64,000 bases of DNA from Heliopora coerulea (GCA_030142905.1 JASJOG010000064.1:620001-684000), one strand, 5' to 3'. Positions 24,401 through 32,938 are shown, numbered from the stretch's first letter. Notes: generated by a model not told the origin, from the letters alone. Numbers and translations are program-made.

Positions 24401-27400
24401 ATACTGCAGTACAATGACTTATTCGTTTGTCTTTGTACCTTTGAACAGAGTATCCAGTTTATTGCTGCGTTGGTGAAGTGCGGAAGGATACAAGAGGAAG
24501 AGTTGGACTCGGTTCTTCAAGTTTTATTCCCGACCAAGTAAAGTGTCCAGTTATTTGTAAAGGAAGGGGAATAAATAACCAGAAATTAAATTATGGTGAA
24601 GTGAAAGTTAAGAAACTTGAAATAGGTTTGTTTCACAATCTAGAGATTGCGGAAGACGACGTTAAAGCTTTCAGTGGAATATAGTGACTCCAACATAAAT
24701 AACAACCTGTTTGGCACGCTTATTAATTGAGATATTTCAATTTTCATATTTCATTCATAAATTTTCATTTCACAGATGACAACGGAACATTTTCACAAAA
24801 TAAAAGAAGGATTCATATAGGAAAATTAATTTCACCTATGATATTTTCGTTGTCACATATGAAATCGCTATTTTCATGTGAGAAACGCCTTGTGAAATTT
24901 TGTTAGGGTATAACGAGTTTTCACGCTTGAAATGGAGTGTATTTAACCAAAATAAAAAAAATGACGAGCGTTGAGGGTGGAATGACTCCACCCTTAACAA
25001 AACTAAGACGTTGAACTTGACGCAAAGAGCTTCAGGCATCATCATTGAGATTTTGATATATCACTCTCATAGTCTCATTTATTTAGACGGTAAGCCCTTC
25101 TTATGTAAATTGTCCCCGGAGTTTTTCAATGAAAGATTAATTACACTTGCTCTGAATTGCAGGAAACCAGAAGAAATTGATGAATTGCTTACCCAAATTT
25201 ACGGACCGGACCACATTCAAAGCAGCTCAATTACTTTAAATTCGTCAAAGTAAGTGAAAGTTATACAGTAAATATGTGCATGAATTAACTCAAACTCCAA
25301 TCTTGATAATCTTGTTCCTTTCCTAGACCTTCGTCTCTAGAAATGAAAGTGATTGCCCAAATAAGCCCTCTTCCACGCAGCAGAAGGTAAGATCTATTCC
25401 TTACATATCTGGCGAGCAAAAATGAGAAAGCACTACAGAAAGGAAGTTGCCAAATAAATAAATAAACTGCAATTTAAGTATAAAGCGGACATCCGGGGGG
25501 GAACAAACGGTCATGGGACCCTATATTGCTATGCCCTGGCATTGCACTAGAAATGGAGGAAGGTTGCACATTTGGTGAGAATTTGAGAAGATTTCGGAAT
25601 TCTTTTTCATAAACTATTGCAAATAATAAAACGTCAACACTCAGAAACATCTAATTCATTGTTGTAAGGATGTCGTTTGTTAGCTCAAGCAATTTTCTAT
25701 CTATCTACCTACTTACCCACCTACCTACCTAAGTAACTAACCTACCTACCGTGCCTGCCTTCCTTCCTACCAAACTACACACATCCCTACCTACCTACCA
25801 ACCTATTTATTTATTTATTTACTAATGCTTGTCCGTCTGTTAATTTTGTTTTTGTTTTTCTTTGCTTATTTATCAATTTATTAACCTATATGCTTATTTT
25901 AGCAGTTTCAATTCTACCACGTTGAAATATTTTATCGTGAAATTGTATTTTATTTTTAAATTATATTACCTTAATTTTAATATCGTTACCGCCTTACCGC
26001 AGCACAATAATGTTATAAGTTCGCCAGTATGAGACAAAGTTTATATCATATCGAATCATGAATTGTCATATGAAAAACCAGTGTATGTATATATATATAT
26101 CCATATATATTATCATAACATATCATATGTCATATCCTATATCATATATCATGTCATATGTCGTATGTCATATTTTATATATATACAGTGGGTGGGCAAA
26201 AAAAAGTGGCCATCTACCAAAATGTAAGTTTCTTTGATGTATAAAGATTCTGAGTGAATAAAACCTGGAATAACAGGGGGTATGCGATACCTGTCAATTA
26301 TTACCACTTCGTGCGCATAAATTTTTCGCGTATAGTATGAAAATCTTGTACCATAAGCATTGCAAGCTAAATTACGGTGTAACAGTTGTTGTTAGATGAG
26401 AAAATTAGATCATTGTGCAAATTTCCAAGTTACGGAGCCGCTGAATTACAACGAATATGAACACAAGAAAGCAAATTCAAGACGAAAAGGCAAAGAAAAA
26501 AGTCGGAAGAAACCATGAAATACTTGGCATGCTAAAGGCTGGAATCAGTGCTCACCAAATTGGAAGAGTTTGGTCTCAGTTACTCAGGAGCAAAGAAGCT
26601 TTGTTCCAAGATAAAAACAAGTTGGAATTGCCATCATACTCCTGGTTTAGGACGAAAGCGCGAGACCAGTGATCGAAGTGACCGATGCATAGTCAAGCAT
26701 TCTAAAATAGGAACCCCAACCAAGAAACAGCTGGCTAATGAATTAGAAGCTCATATTGGAGTAAAAGTTTCCACCTCAACTATTCATAGACGTCTTAGAG
26801 AAAAGGGAATACACTGGAGAAAAAAGTCTAAGAAAGCATTTGTGAGTGAGAAGAATCGCAAAGAGCGTTTAACATTCGCTCGTGAACATGTCCATTGGGA
26901 TATTGATCAGTAGAAAAGTGTTGTTTGGAGTGATGAGTCACCATTTACTCTGCAAAGCAATTCTCAATATGTTTGGCGGACTGATAAAGAGAAAATGGCA
27001 ACTCATTTAATGCAAGGCACGGTAAAACACCAAAAGTCAATTAACGTGTGGGATTGTTTTTCCTGGAATGGTGTTGGGGTTTTACATCGAGTTAAAGGAA
27101 TAATGACTGGAGAAGTGTATCGCAAGATTTTAATTCATCATCTTGTTCCCTCTGCTTGTCGATTGTGCCCTGATGGTTTTATATTTCAGCATGATAACAA
27201 TCCAAAACATACTAGTGGAGTGGTATCGAGATATCTGAAGAATAAGAAAATTAATGTGATACAATGGCCAGCGCAATCACCAGATTTGAATCCTATCGAG
27301 AATTTATGGGCTGAGCTTAATCGGGCAACGAAAGATCGTAAGCCAAAGAATGAAGATGAGCTGTTCGACATACTCAAAAGTGCGTGGCAGTCATTAACAC

Positions 27401-28690
27401 TAGAATACGTGCATAAGCTCATTGAAAGCATGCAGAGTCGATGCAAGGCGATAATGAAATCAAAGGAAATGCCAACAAAGTATTAAACGAGAATGCTGAT
27501 GCATGTACATGTATAACGTTGTAGTGAACTAAGAAAAATAAAGGTAAAGATGTAAAATCACTTGTGATAAGAACGATGGAAGCTTTAAAGGCAGGTGGCC
27601 ACTTTTTTTTGAACACCCCCTGTATGTATGTATATATATATATATATCCATAAATATACATATATCGTATCATATAGCATATATCAAAGACATTATAATA
27701 TGTTATATCAGGTTGGATTAGGTTAAATCACATCAGATTAGATTAGATTTGATTACATTATTAACAGCAAAAAAAAGAAAAGTGACACAACTACACTTTT
27801 TATATACTCAGTCTGATTATTCCATAGAAGTTTTCTTTTGAATGATTTTTTGTTTTTTTGAAAAACAATTACTTTTTTTGTCTTTCGAACTTTTGTTCAG
27901 CTTGACCGGGGCGAAATACTCCCGACGAAAACAAGAGGTCTTAAAAATAGAATATTTGCGAGTTCTCACAAATATGGGCCTCTGAGCGCGTGAATAATGA
28001 ACATACTTCAAAAGAGTTACCGGCGAAACCTAATTTGATTAAAAAGCCTGAAAAAAAACTGAGTTAGTGTGTTTTCGGACTTTTCCCCATGAGGAGCTTT
28101 TCAGCGGCGGATCACGTCAACTTTTCGTGACCATCCTAGCAAGTCAACCAATCAAAACTAGACTTTTCCTAAATAGTTCCTATCATTAGTAACCTTTTTT
28201 TTTACTCTAACCAACCATGTCAACTTTTCCGTGGAAGGAAACCGGTGCATCTAGAGAAAATCCACAACTTTCAGCATAGAATTCACAAATTTTCCCGACA
28301 GGAGGTCCAATATTAGATAATATCCCGTTTCAATGATAGAATTAAGTGCAATTAATCTTTCATTGAAAACTTCCCGGAGCAATTTACGTAAGAGTTTACT
28401 GTCGACATAAAGAAGTGTGATATATTCAGTGTCTGGAGGCTGTTCTTCTGATAACTGAAGCACCCAAGCTAACCGTTTGTTTTGCGTTTAGGAAAGCAAA
28501 GCCTCGATTTGAGAAACCGGAACACTTGGACGATCTGCCTCCACCCGAACCCGCAGCAAACCTACCTCCAGTGATCTTGCAGGGTAGCAAGGGATTTAAC
28601 CTGCAGAGTACGTTGCAAAAAGAAGACAGCAGTTCAAGAAGTAACGCGGTTCCTCTTGGAAAAGTTCGCCTGGCACCAATTGACAAATAA
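134..28690 (+). CDS. EVC2: Limbin/EVC2-like ciliary coiled-coil protein, 26 exons, 5' end outside window
   Basis: Exons read from splice sites: 134-216, 2883-2957, 4169-4304, 5422-5529, 6193-6270, 7055-7168, 7995-8219, 9017-9096, 10348-10507, 10586-10643, 12630-12718, 13520-13622, 14609-14718, 15668-15765, 16698-16790, 17318-17426, 18789-18908, 20239-20340, 21295-21420, 21759-21812, 23204-23269, 24160-24354, 24449-24537, 25163-25249, 25327-25386, 28492-28690. All phases agree and give 938 residues plus TAA. The protein is almost entirely charged coiled coil (about residues 100-820) with a Pro-rich tail. It resembles vertebrate limbin as I recall it at several points: the post-membrane segment ending in SDPKQIEKQLE, EEAKKKLDGL with the following helix, the KLSEEDAGKL region, and VLFPTKKPEEIDELL near residue 820. 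Limbin partners EVC at the ciliary base in Hedgehog signalling (family knowledge). Signal peptide, ectodomain and membrane helix must lie upstream. EVC, its paralogue, is the main alternative name. Confidence 0.85.
714..2137. mobile_element. Non-autonomous DNA transposon with CAGGG/GGATCCAG ends
   Basis: The ends are inverted: CAGGGGTGGATCCAG on the left, and CTGGATCCATCCCTG on the right, whose complement is CAGGGATGGATCCAG. Both sides are followed by CTGTG, a possible 5-bp target duplication, though the boundary is ambiguous. No transposase reading frame is present. The interior holds a block of about 52-bp tandem repeats and several copies of the phrase GAAACCCATCGAAAC. It lies in the first visible EVC2 intron. 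Superfamily not determined. Confidence 0.55.
1344..1700. repeat. Minisatellite, about 52-bp unit, roughly 7 copies
   Basis: Successive units begin TTAGCCTTCCTACCTGCCAT and continue through TTGTATGAAGATAATTTTGA. They drift in sequence but keep their spacing. The array is internal to the 714-2137 element, a layout seen in many non-autonomous DNA transposons. Short open frames across it are by-products of the period. Confidence 0.75.
2332..2496. repeat. Degenerate foldback MITE, family A
   Basis: The left arm contains TTCCGAAAAATAACTTCTTG and the right arm its rough complement (AAGATGTTAATTTTCAGAAT). The same arm sequence occurs as a cleaner palindrome at 22752-22888 and as a single arm at 40288-40342, defining a small family in this window. 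Confidence 0.5.
2498..2698 (-). other. Unexplained 66-codon minus-strand open frame in intron
   Basis: An ATG-started frame on the strand opposite EVC2 has a balanced, soluble-protein-like composition (starts MTDKLWSKWVKIE). It overlaps no exon of the flanking gene and abuts the decayed MITE at 2332-2496. I do not recognise it. It could be a fragment of a transposon protein or chance. Confidence 0.2.
3245..3375 (-). repeat. Retroelement fragment with decayed hammerhead-like motif
   Basis: On the minus strand the order CTGACG, GGGC-loop-GCTC, GAAACGTT can be read (about 3318-3349), which is the hammerhead core order with the last core base of CTGANGA changed. Flanking text (GGTAAAAAGTTAAAAGG) is shared with a foldback copy at 54332-54468, so this is a dispersed, probably Penelope-related, repeat. 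Confidence 0.4.
6464..6880 (+). repeat. Dispersed repeat B, copy 1
   Basis: About 300 bp of this intron segment is repeated at 20715-21040 in the same orientation. Both carry GTAAACAAAACATTTTGAAC, ATTTATCGCTAAAAAGTAAA, GCCATCTTGTTTTGCT and end near AACCAATCAGAT. Clear substitution differences show an old repeat. No coding capacity is seen. The left part also carries the GTGAATAATTGTTTT motif found at 13128 and, in related form, at 59461. Confidence 0.65.
8345..8913. mobile_element. hAT-type MITE with 8-bp target duplication
   Basis: The termini are perfect short inverted repeats: CAGTGGTTCCCAACCT on the left, and its complement AGGTTGGGAACCACTG on the right apart from a single internal base. 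The element is flanked on both sides by ATTTAATA (8337-8344 and 8914-8921). CAGTGGTTCCC-type ends with an 8-bp duplication are diagnostic of hAT (Charlie-like) elements. At 569 bp it has no transposase, so it is non-autonomous. It lies in the EVC2 intron after exon 8219. Confidence 0.85.
9640..10152 (+). repeat. Possible LINE 3' tail ending in (CTTGT)n
   Basis: AT-rich non-coding sequence ends in AATAAATTCTTGTCTTGTCT, a poly(A)-signal-like hexamer followed by a pentanucleotide tail. CR1/L2-like LINEs end in short microsatellite tails of this sort. No reverse transcriptase frame is seen, so the call is tentative and the left boundary is arbitrary. Confidence 0.3.
10658..11550 (-). mobile_element. 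Penelope-like retroelement, 5'-truncated, with GIY-YIG domain
   Basis: An 893-bp insertion in the EVC2 intron is flanked by a 13-bp direct repeat TAAGTGTATTGCT (10645-10657 and 11551-11563). Near the two ends lies a perfect 34-bp inverted pair (10658-10691 and 11452-11485). The minus strand codes for a GIY-YIG endonuclease domain typical of Penelope polyproteins. A decayed hammerhead-like motif lies downstream of the coding part (10722-10770). The left duplication overlaps the splice donor of exon 10586-10643. Confidence 0.85.
10879..11431 (-). pseudogene. Penelope-like polyprotein C-terminus, GIY-YIG endonuclease
   Basis: The frame is open for about 184 codons without an ATG at its head, as expected for a 5'-truncated copy. 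Key landmarks in order are VVYQFKCQCC, YIGQTRRHLHTR and EH, followed by a segment ending LLINKHKLSLNE. The Y-I-G-Q-T and R-x-x-E-H residues are the GIY-YIG catalytic signature of canonical Penelope elements, and the preceding Cys cluster is also typical. No reverse transcriptase core is present upstream. The frame is undamaged to its stop, suggesting a fairly young insertion, but it cannot encode a whole element. Confidence 0.8.
12090..12420 (-). mobile_element. LINE reverse-transcriptase 3' remnant
   Basis: Minus-strand translation gives RKMKRWRDQVTRNLTDAV then W..A..DG.TW, and just upstream in another frame a W-FGHM-like segment. This is the usual C-terminal tail of non-LTR retrotransposon polyproteins (RWRD plus a final W-rich helix). 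Frameshifts and stops make it dead. It sits in an EVC2 intron. Confidence 0.5.
12775..12907. repeat. TTTG/TTTA low-complexity tract
   Basis: Runs of TTTA, TTCA and TTTG tetramers follow directly after the exon ending at 12718. An open frame across the tract is a by-product. Confidence 0.8.
13128..13230 (+). repeat. Dispersed AT/GA foldback repeat C
   Basis: The segment carries GAATTATTCAACAATATTCAC followed by GGTGAATAATTGTTTT. Related text occurs at 6464-6560 and, with the same order TTATTCAACAGTATTCAC, at 59461-59570. It looks like the end of a DNA-transposon-derived repeat. Nothing coding. Confidence 0.45.
14801..14877. repeat. TATG/TACG tetranucleotide microsatellite
   Basis: Alternating CATA, TATG and TACG tetramers directly precede the antisense hammerhead at 14885-14925. 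Confidence 0.85.
14885..14925 (-). ncRNA. Hammerhead ribozyme-like motif, antisense to EVC2
   Basis: On the minus strand CTGACGA (14919-14913) is followed by stem II GCTG/CAGC with loop TGGTA, then GAAA (14899-14896) and CGTA, with the predicted cut after A at 14892. All conserved core bases are present (the N of CTGANGA is C). Stem III is reduced to a self-complementary ACGT, as in dimer-acting hammerheads of Penelope-like elements and retrozymes. Stem I is weaker: G-C, C-G, then a bulge and two further pairs. It is the less certain partner of the sense copy at 15304. Confidence 0.6.
15047..15121. repeat. (CATA)n then (TA)n microsatellite
   Basis: An uninterrupted CATA run passes into a TA run and then TATG. 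It lies between the antisense and sense hammerhead motifs. Confidence 0.9.
15304..15349 (+). ncRNA. Hammerhead self-cleaving ribozyme, sense strand of EVC2 intron
   Basis: Stem I ACTACA (15304-15309) pairs perfectly with TGTAGT (15344-15349). The core is CTGATGA (15310-15316), stem II GGCC/GGCC with loop CAATA (15317-15329), then GAAA (15330-15333), stem III CGG/CCG with a two-base loop, and UC with predicted cleavage after C15343. Every invariant hammerhead position is present. The two-base loop of stem III suggests activity as a dimer, as known for short-stem-III hammerheads in Penelope-like elements and animal retrozymes. The motif is followed at once by a TA microsatellite. Transcription through EVC2 would include it in the intron between exons 14609-14718 and 15668-15765. 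Confidence 0.85.
15353..15399. repeat. (TA)n microsatellite
   Basis: A pure TA run begins a few bases after the hammerhead cleavage site and stem I. Confidence 0.9.
15948..16203 (+). repeat. GATAAC/GTTAAC hexamer-like array, about 255 bp
   Basis: Imperfect GATAACG-, GTTAACG- and GATGACG-type units follow one another without a stop in two plus frames and one minus frame. The resulting Asp/Asn-rich or Thr/Ile-rich peptides are by-products of the 6-bp period. The array lies in the intron after exon 15668-15765. Confidence 0.85.
16951..17233 (+). repeat. (GTT/GCT)n trinucleotide array, about 280 bp
   Basis: TTG/TTGCTG triplets run for nearly 300 bases in the intron between exons 16698-16790 and 17318-17426. 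Long poly-Leu, poly-Val and Cys-rich frames across it are not genes. It ends about 85 bases before the next splice acceptor. Confidence 0.95.
17541..17790. repeat. AATTGCCGCCCC / AATAAGCG MITE-like segment
   Basis: AAATTGCCGCCCCT occurs near both edges, with TTTAATAAGCGTCG between. Similar GCCGCCC and AATAAGCGCC text is found at 55240-55560. The form recalls the AATAAACGCCC-ended pogo-like element at 32939-34017, but no precise ends were defined. Confidence 0.35.
17883..17960 (+). repeat. (GAT/AAT)n trinucleotide tract
   Basis: GATGATGATGATAATAATGA-type triplets lie in the intron after exon 17318-17426. Confidence 0.85.
20715..21040 (+). repeat. Dispersed repeat B, copy 2
   Basis: This is the second copy of the sequence at 6464-6880, sharing its landmarks in the same order and orientation. 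It is in the intron after exon 20239-20340 and starts near GTGAATAGTGGAACGTCGGC. Confidence 0.65.
22608..22650 (+). ncRNA. Hammerhead ribozyme, second sense copy in an EVC2 intron
   Basis: Stem I TTTGTCT (22608-22614) pairs perfectly with AGACAAA (22644-22650). CTGATGA occupies 22615-22621, then one extra T, stem II GTCG/CGAC around loop TTGAT, GAAA at 22636-22639, and the self-complementary AGCT, with predicted cleavage after C22643. The extra base between core and stem II is the only departure from the consensus. It lies in the intron between exons 21759-21812 and 23204-23269, in sense. A GAAACGTC half-motif at about 22296 could mark another decayed copy upstream. Confidence 0.7.
22752..22888. 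mobile_element. Foldback MITE, family A, near-palindromic
   Basis: Arms 22752-22808 and 22832-22888 are complementary over about 57 bp with a few mismatches, separated by 23 bases. Each arm carries GAAAAATAACATCTTG or its complement. Related copies are at 2332-2496 and 40288-40342. No coding capacity. A transcript would form a long hairpin inside the EVC2 intron. Confidence 0.75.
23893..23970 (-). repeat. tRNA-like SINE fragment
   Basis: The minus strand carries GAGGGTTCGATCCCCGTCTG, a good B-box context, followed by GGGGCTCAG. A second copy with the same text (CGTTTGTCAAGCTC ... AAGCCCCAGATGGGG) lies at 60385-60440. A short SINE family is the simplest reading. Confidence 0.45.
25691..25812. 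repeat. CTAC/TACC microsatellite
   Basis: Imperfect CTACCTAC and CTTC tetramers run into an ATTT tract. It lies in the last EVC2 intron. Confidence 0.85.
26186..27622 (+). mobile_element. Tc1-like DNA transposon, inactive
   Basis: Inverted ends of about 34 bp begin CAGTGGGTGGGCAAAAAAAA on the left; the right end read inward is CAGGGGGTGTTCAAAAAAAA. TA dinucleotides flank both ends (26184-26185, 27623-27624), the Tc1/mariner target. The total is 1437 bp with one disrupted transposase frame. It occupies the last EVC2 intron, between microsatellite-rich ATATC tracts. Confidence 0.9.
26457..27486 (+). pseudogene. Tc1-like transposase (DD34E), frameshift and stop
   Basis: The N-terminal helix-turn-helix starts at ATG 26457 (MNTRKQIQDEKAKKK), changes frame at about 26545-26555, then continues through KKQLANELEAHIGVKVSTST. 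An in-frame TAG at 26911-26913 precedes the first catalytic Asp (VVWSDES). The second Asp is in FQHDNNPKHTSG and the Glu in SPDLNPIENLW, 34 residues apart, the Tc1 DD34E spacing. The frame then runs to TAA 27484-27486. With one frameshift and one nonsense change it cannot make enzyme; all three acidic residues remain. Confidence 0.9.
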
Positions 28691-29103
28691 GCGGATTTAC
28701 CACCATTTATTAGTGTTGATGAAATCGGCCGCTTGTTCAAATTTACTTTTTATGTGCATCTTTCTATATCTGCCTTTCTAAGCTCTTTAAAAAGATGAAT
28801 ACCCGTAAAGTTTTATCTAGGTGCACATAAAAGCGCATTTATAATGACCGCCATTTTAAATGAGGTCTGGCCGCACATGACATTAGACATAGAGCTCGTA
28901 ATAATCACGTCTTATTGTTGCGATGATCTCGGAAATTTAGTCGCAATTTAGAAATTTTTGTCGCTAAATGCAATTGAGTAACTCAAGCTACACCAGCAGC
29001 CGATTTTTATTCTAGTAGCGACCACACGATTTTGTAGGCCTATAAAATGCATTTTCGGAACGTAGTTCAATCATACGGTTTTGAGACGACAAATTGCGTA
29101 TGC

Positions 29104-29109
29104 AATAAA
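29104..29109 (+). terminator. Candidate poly(A) signal of EVC2
   Basis: The first AATAAA downstream of the EVC2 stop codon in sense orientation. No transcript evidence. Confidence 0.35.
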
Positions 29110-29640
29110 TGTTAATGCAGAACTCGTTAAAAGCGACCTACTAATTTTGCTCAAGGATTATGAAAAGAGAATTATTCAAGAAGTATTATTCCTTTGATAA
29201 CTTGTGTGAAGATTGATCACAAAATTTGCATCTTCTGGGAACTTTTAGCTGCCTCTTCTTTTTGCAAGCTATTCCTCTTATTTTTCCTTGAATTGCATCT
29301 TTACGTTTTCCACCGAATCCGAACTAATTATTCAAATTATTAAAGACCTTAATTTTGATAAATGTTTTTGGAATATGAAATTTGTAATTATACCAAACGT
29401 GGAATTAAATTAAACGCAATTTATGCTTCGCAACATAATTTGCCTAATAGGTGCAGACTGTAAGACTACGAACTGGGAATTGAGCCTTGAATTTTAATAC
29501 TAAGACCTCAAAGAATAATTTTCCAAGCTAAATGTTCAATATACTCTTTCCAGGCCTTCTGATAATTCTAATGAACTTAAAAATGTATCAATTAAAACTA
29601 CCTCTATTAACTCTCTCCCGGCGTGTGGAGACATGTACTA

Positions 29641-29706
29641 TGTTACTCTGGCTAATGTTAGACGAGTTTACTTGTCAAAGGGAGAGGTACTGCAGCGAAA
29701 GGGTTA
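29641..29706 (+). repeat. Dispersed motif D (about 65 bp), one of at least seven copies
   Basis: Consensus core ACTCTGGCTAATGCCAGACG then TTTTACTCGTCAA and a trailing AAAGGGTTAA. Other copies: 9213-9256 (plus), 48555-48628 (plus), 48940-48990 (minus), 53460-53515 (minus), 54848-54925 (plus), 62905-62960 (plus) and 63375-63455 (plus). No fixed neighbours; possibly the most conserved part of a larger repeat. Confidence 0.6.
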
Positions 29707-30189
29707 AAGCATCTTAGGAACCAAAATTAAGAATGCTTCAGTTAAGTAAACTTTTGGAATGTAAGAGAGTGTGCTTCGGAGCTCTTTTGTGTCACTTTAT
29801 TGCTGAGATATTATAAACTATCTTTGTGGACGATTTAAAGTTATTTTGCTGAATAACCTCAAAAATGTTCATGATTTTTCAACTAGTGAAAATATTATAT
29901 TCATGTTGTGATATCACGAGTTATTTAGTTTCCACATCAAGGATATAACACTAAGAACGCATTTTAATAAGAACTTGAAATTTCCTAATGATCGGATATG
30001 AATTATAGTTCTAATATTCATTAGTTATTCATGAACAAATGCACCAACGAGATTCACGCATTTGTACTACGTGCCCTACTTTGAAATCCCGATTAACAGA
30101 TTACTTGATTAACACATACAATAACACAAATACAGCATCAGAATATTTCATCATAATATTTCAGCATCATAATATCAAATACAGCATAT

Positions 30190-30983
30190 GAATGTTTAGG
30201 CCAAACAGTTAGGCTTTTAACTGATTTGATTCATTTTAAGCTAAATTGATTTGATTTTAAGAGGTCGAAAAATTTCACCAAAAAGTAAAGGGGTTAACCC
30301 ATGGTTTTTGTCGACTTTTCGACCATTTTAAACCTTTCGAAAAAAGGTTAAAATATCAATGTTTAGACCAAAGAATTATGTTTCGCTGTGATTTGAGTCA
30401 TTTAAGGCTACATTCATTGGATTTTTGGAGGACGAAAAATTTCAACAAAAAGTAAAGGGGTTTACCCATGGTTTTTGACGATTTTTTCGAGCCGTTTCAA
30501 CTATTTGAAATACGGTTAAAATATGAATGTTTAGGCCATACAACTACGTTTTGCGATGAGTTGAGTCATTTTAGGCTAAATTGATTGGATTTTTGGAGGT
30601 CGAAAAATTTCACCAGAAAGTAAAAGGGTTAACCCATGGTTTTTGGCGACTTTTCGGCCAATTTCAAGCTTTCGAATATTGGTTTAAATATGAATGTTTT
30701 GGCCAAACAATTACTTTCTTCACTGATTTGAGTCATTTTAGAATGAATGGACTAGATCTTTGGCCAGAACCATGCGGTCTCCAGAAGCTGAATTACCGCA
30801 AGGAAACACTACAGAAAAATTTCACCAAAAAGTAAAGGGATTAACCCATGGTTTTTGGCGACTTTTGGACCATTTTCAACCTTTCGAAATAAAGTTAAAA
30901 TATGAATGTTTTGGCCAAACAATTAAGTTCGGTACTGCTTTGAGTCTTTAGGCTAAATGTATTTAATATTTGGAGGTGGAAAA
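30190..30983 (+). repeat. Satellite array, about 165-bp unit, left part
   Basis: Units repeat the phrase GTCGAAAAATTTCACCAAAA then GTAAAGGGGTTAACCCATGG, with starts near 30265, 30433, 30599 and 30815. The third interval is longer because it contains an LTR fragment (30766-30812). The array is cut by the Gypsy insertion at 30984 and resumes at 36492. Confidence 0.8.
30766..30812. repeat. Gypsy LTR fragment embedded in a satellite unit
   Basis: About 47 bases (AACCATGCGGTCTCCAGAAG ... CACTACA) match the outer end of the LTR at 36445-36491 nearly exactly. The join CTACA/GAAAAATTT to the satellite is identical to the join at 36491/36492. This second copy of an LTR-satellite junction has no element attached. 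Confidence 0.7.
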
Positions 30984-31140
30984 TGTTGTGTTTGTTTCTT
31001 CTAACAGAAGAGAATATACACCACTACTATGAAGGACTATTTAGCTCTGAGAACAAGAAGCAAGCAGGGAAGCAAAAGCTGCCCCCAGCAAACCGGAACC
31101 ATACAGTCTCCGGAAGCTGCATTACCGGAAGTAAACACAA
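30984..31140 (-). repeat. Gypsy 3' LTR
   Basis: Starts TGTTGTGTTTG and shares AGAGAATATACACCACTACT and ACAAGAAGCAAGC with the 5' LTR. It has about 25 extra bases, so the two LTRs have diverged. The right border is approximate. Confidence 0.7.
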
Positions 31141-31289
31141 CTTCTTCCTCCCTATTTTTCATTACATTGTGCTTTATTAATTTACACCGAACATCAATCT
31201 TACACGTAACATAAACTGTCCGTTGTGAAATGTTCTTACTTGAAGCTTATTTACTTTCACTATTATACAAGGTTATAACGTATAGTCGT

Positions 31290-32700
31290 CTATTGATTGT
31301 CAATCAAGCGATTGGGTTTTTGTCTTACTCTGCGCTGATATCGCGGTTCTACAGGCGTATTTTCCAAGGGGCTGTTTAAGACTTCTTCCTTCGCTGTACT
31401 ACTGGTGGACTGGCCGGGCATTGGGGATGTTTTTAAACTCTTTTCTACAAGTCCACACGGATTGGCGGTACGCAATGGTATGACAGGATCCATGTTTACG
31501 GTGGATGTCTGTTCAGCAGCTTGAACGTTACAGTAAGGGTCACCTGACGGGTCCAAATTTCTTCTGAATTACTTCTTTAATCCATGATGGTTTCTGCGGT
31601 CTATTTTGATAATGTCTGTCACCGGATTGCCAATTTGGAATGTTCGCGGTTTCTTCTCCTTCGGTGTCGATCTTTTCATGATGGACTGTTCCAAAGCTGG
31701 TCTGATCGCATCCAGCCTAGTTCCCACTCTTTTTTCGAAGAAAAGTTCACAAGGGGTAGTTCTTGTCGTACTGTGGGGTGTTGTTCAGTAATATAACAGA
31801 AATGAAGCAAGTTCCTCGTTCAAGGTGCCGCGTTCAGATGCCATCGTCTTCATGGCTTGTTTGGAAGTGTGTACCGCTTGTTCCGCCTCTCCGTTGGGAC
31901 TCGGATGGTACGGTGCGGATTTGTTACGAGCTATTCCATTTCTCTTTAGGAATTTCTGAAAATCTTCTGATACGAATTGTGGACCATTATCGGAAACCAC
32001 TTCCTTGGGAAGGCCATAGAATGAAAATAAATAGCGTAGAGCGTTGATGGTACTCTCAGCAGACGTCGATGCCATCCTTAAAACTTACAACCACTTTGAA
32101 TGGGCGTCTACTACGATTAAAAACATTTCCTTCATGAACGGTCCAGCAAAGTCAATATGTACTCTCTGCCATGGTAACTGTGGCCAGATCCAAGGGTTTG
32201 CTTTAGCTTTGGGCGCGCTGGGTAACTGTTTGTTACAAGCTTCACATGTTACCACTTTACTCTCGATATCCGTGTCTAAGTTTGGCCACCAAACGTGTAT
32301 CTTGACGAGGGATTTCATACGTACCATTCCCTGGTGGTTTTTATGTAACTCCGTGAGGATCTCTTCTCGATAACATTCAGGGACTATTACTCTCCACGCA
32401 GGAGCCATCCTTCTTCAATTGTCAGTTCTTCATGTATACGATAGTATGGGCGTAGCTCGTTGTCGGGGTCTCTTTCTGGCCATCCACTTCTGGTGAATTC
32501 CACCACTCTAGACAGTAACTTCTCATTTCTAGTTGCTGCAGCGATTCGAGTAGCGGTGACGGGCAGATCATTGACTTGCATCTTGTTAACCTTCTCGGCT
32601 TCTCGAAAGAAAATACCATCACACACTTTCTCTGATGTACGTACGGGGAAGCGTGAGAGGGTGTCTGCGTTCCCATTGTTGTTGGTGGTGCGATACGTAA
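31290..32700 (-). pseudogene. Gypsy RNase H tail and integrase
   Basis: In minus-strand order: the H2C2 zinc finger (LHKNHQG ... CEACNKQ), first catalytic Asp (VHIDFAGPF), second Asp (VVSDNGPQF) and Glu (PNGEAEQAV), followed by a C-terminal RRVRQKPNRLID basic motif typical of Gypsy polyproteins. The parts lie in at least three frames (32085-32408, 31785-32075, 31290-31556), so the gene is frameshifted. All DD35E residues are still readable. Confidence 0.8.
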
Positions 32701-32938
32701 TATCGAACCGATAAGCTGACAGTTAAATTGCCCACTTTTGGATTCTCGACGCTGCTAATATTGGAATTCCTTTCTTTGGGCCTTAAATTAATGTGAGTGA
32801 TTTATGGTCGGTCAGTAACGTAAACTTCCGCCCATATAAGTATTAGAGGAATTTCCGTATACCGAATATAATAGCCAGGGCTTCCTTTTCGATCAAAGGG
32901 TAGTTTCTTTCCGCCGCTGTTAGTGTCCTACAGGCATA

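Larger units (their letters stand above)
28691..30190. other. 3' flank of EVC2 and spacer
   Basis: AT-rich sequence with no convincing exon. AATAAA at 29104-29109 is a candidate EVC2 polyadenylation signal 414 bases after the stop. A copy of the dispersed motif D is at 29641-29706. A 61-codon frame across that motif (29532-29717) is probably chance. Confidence 0.5.
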
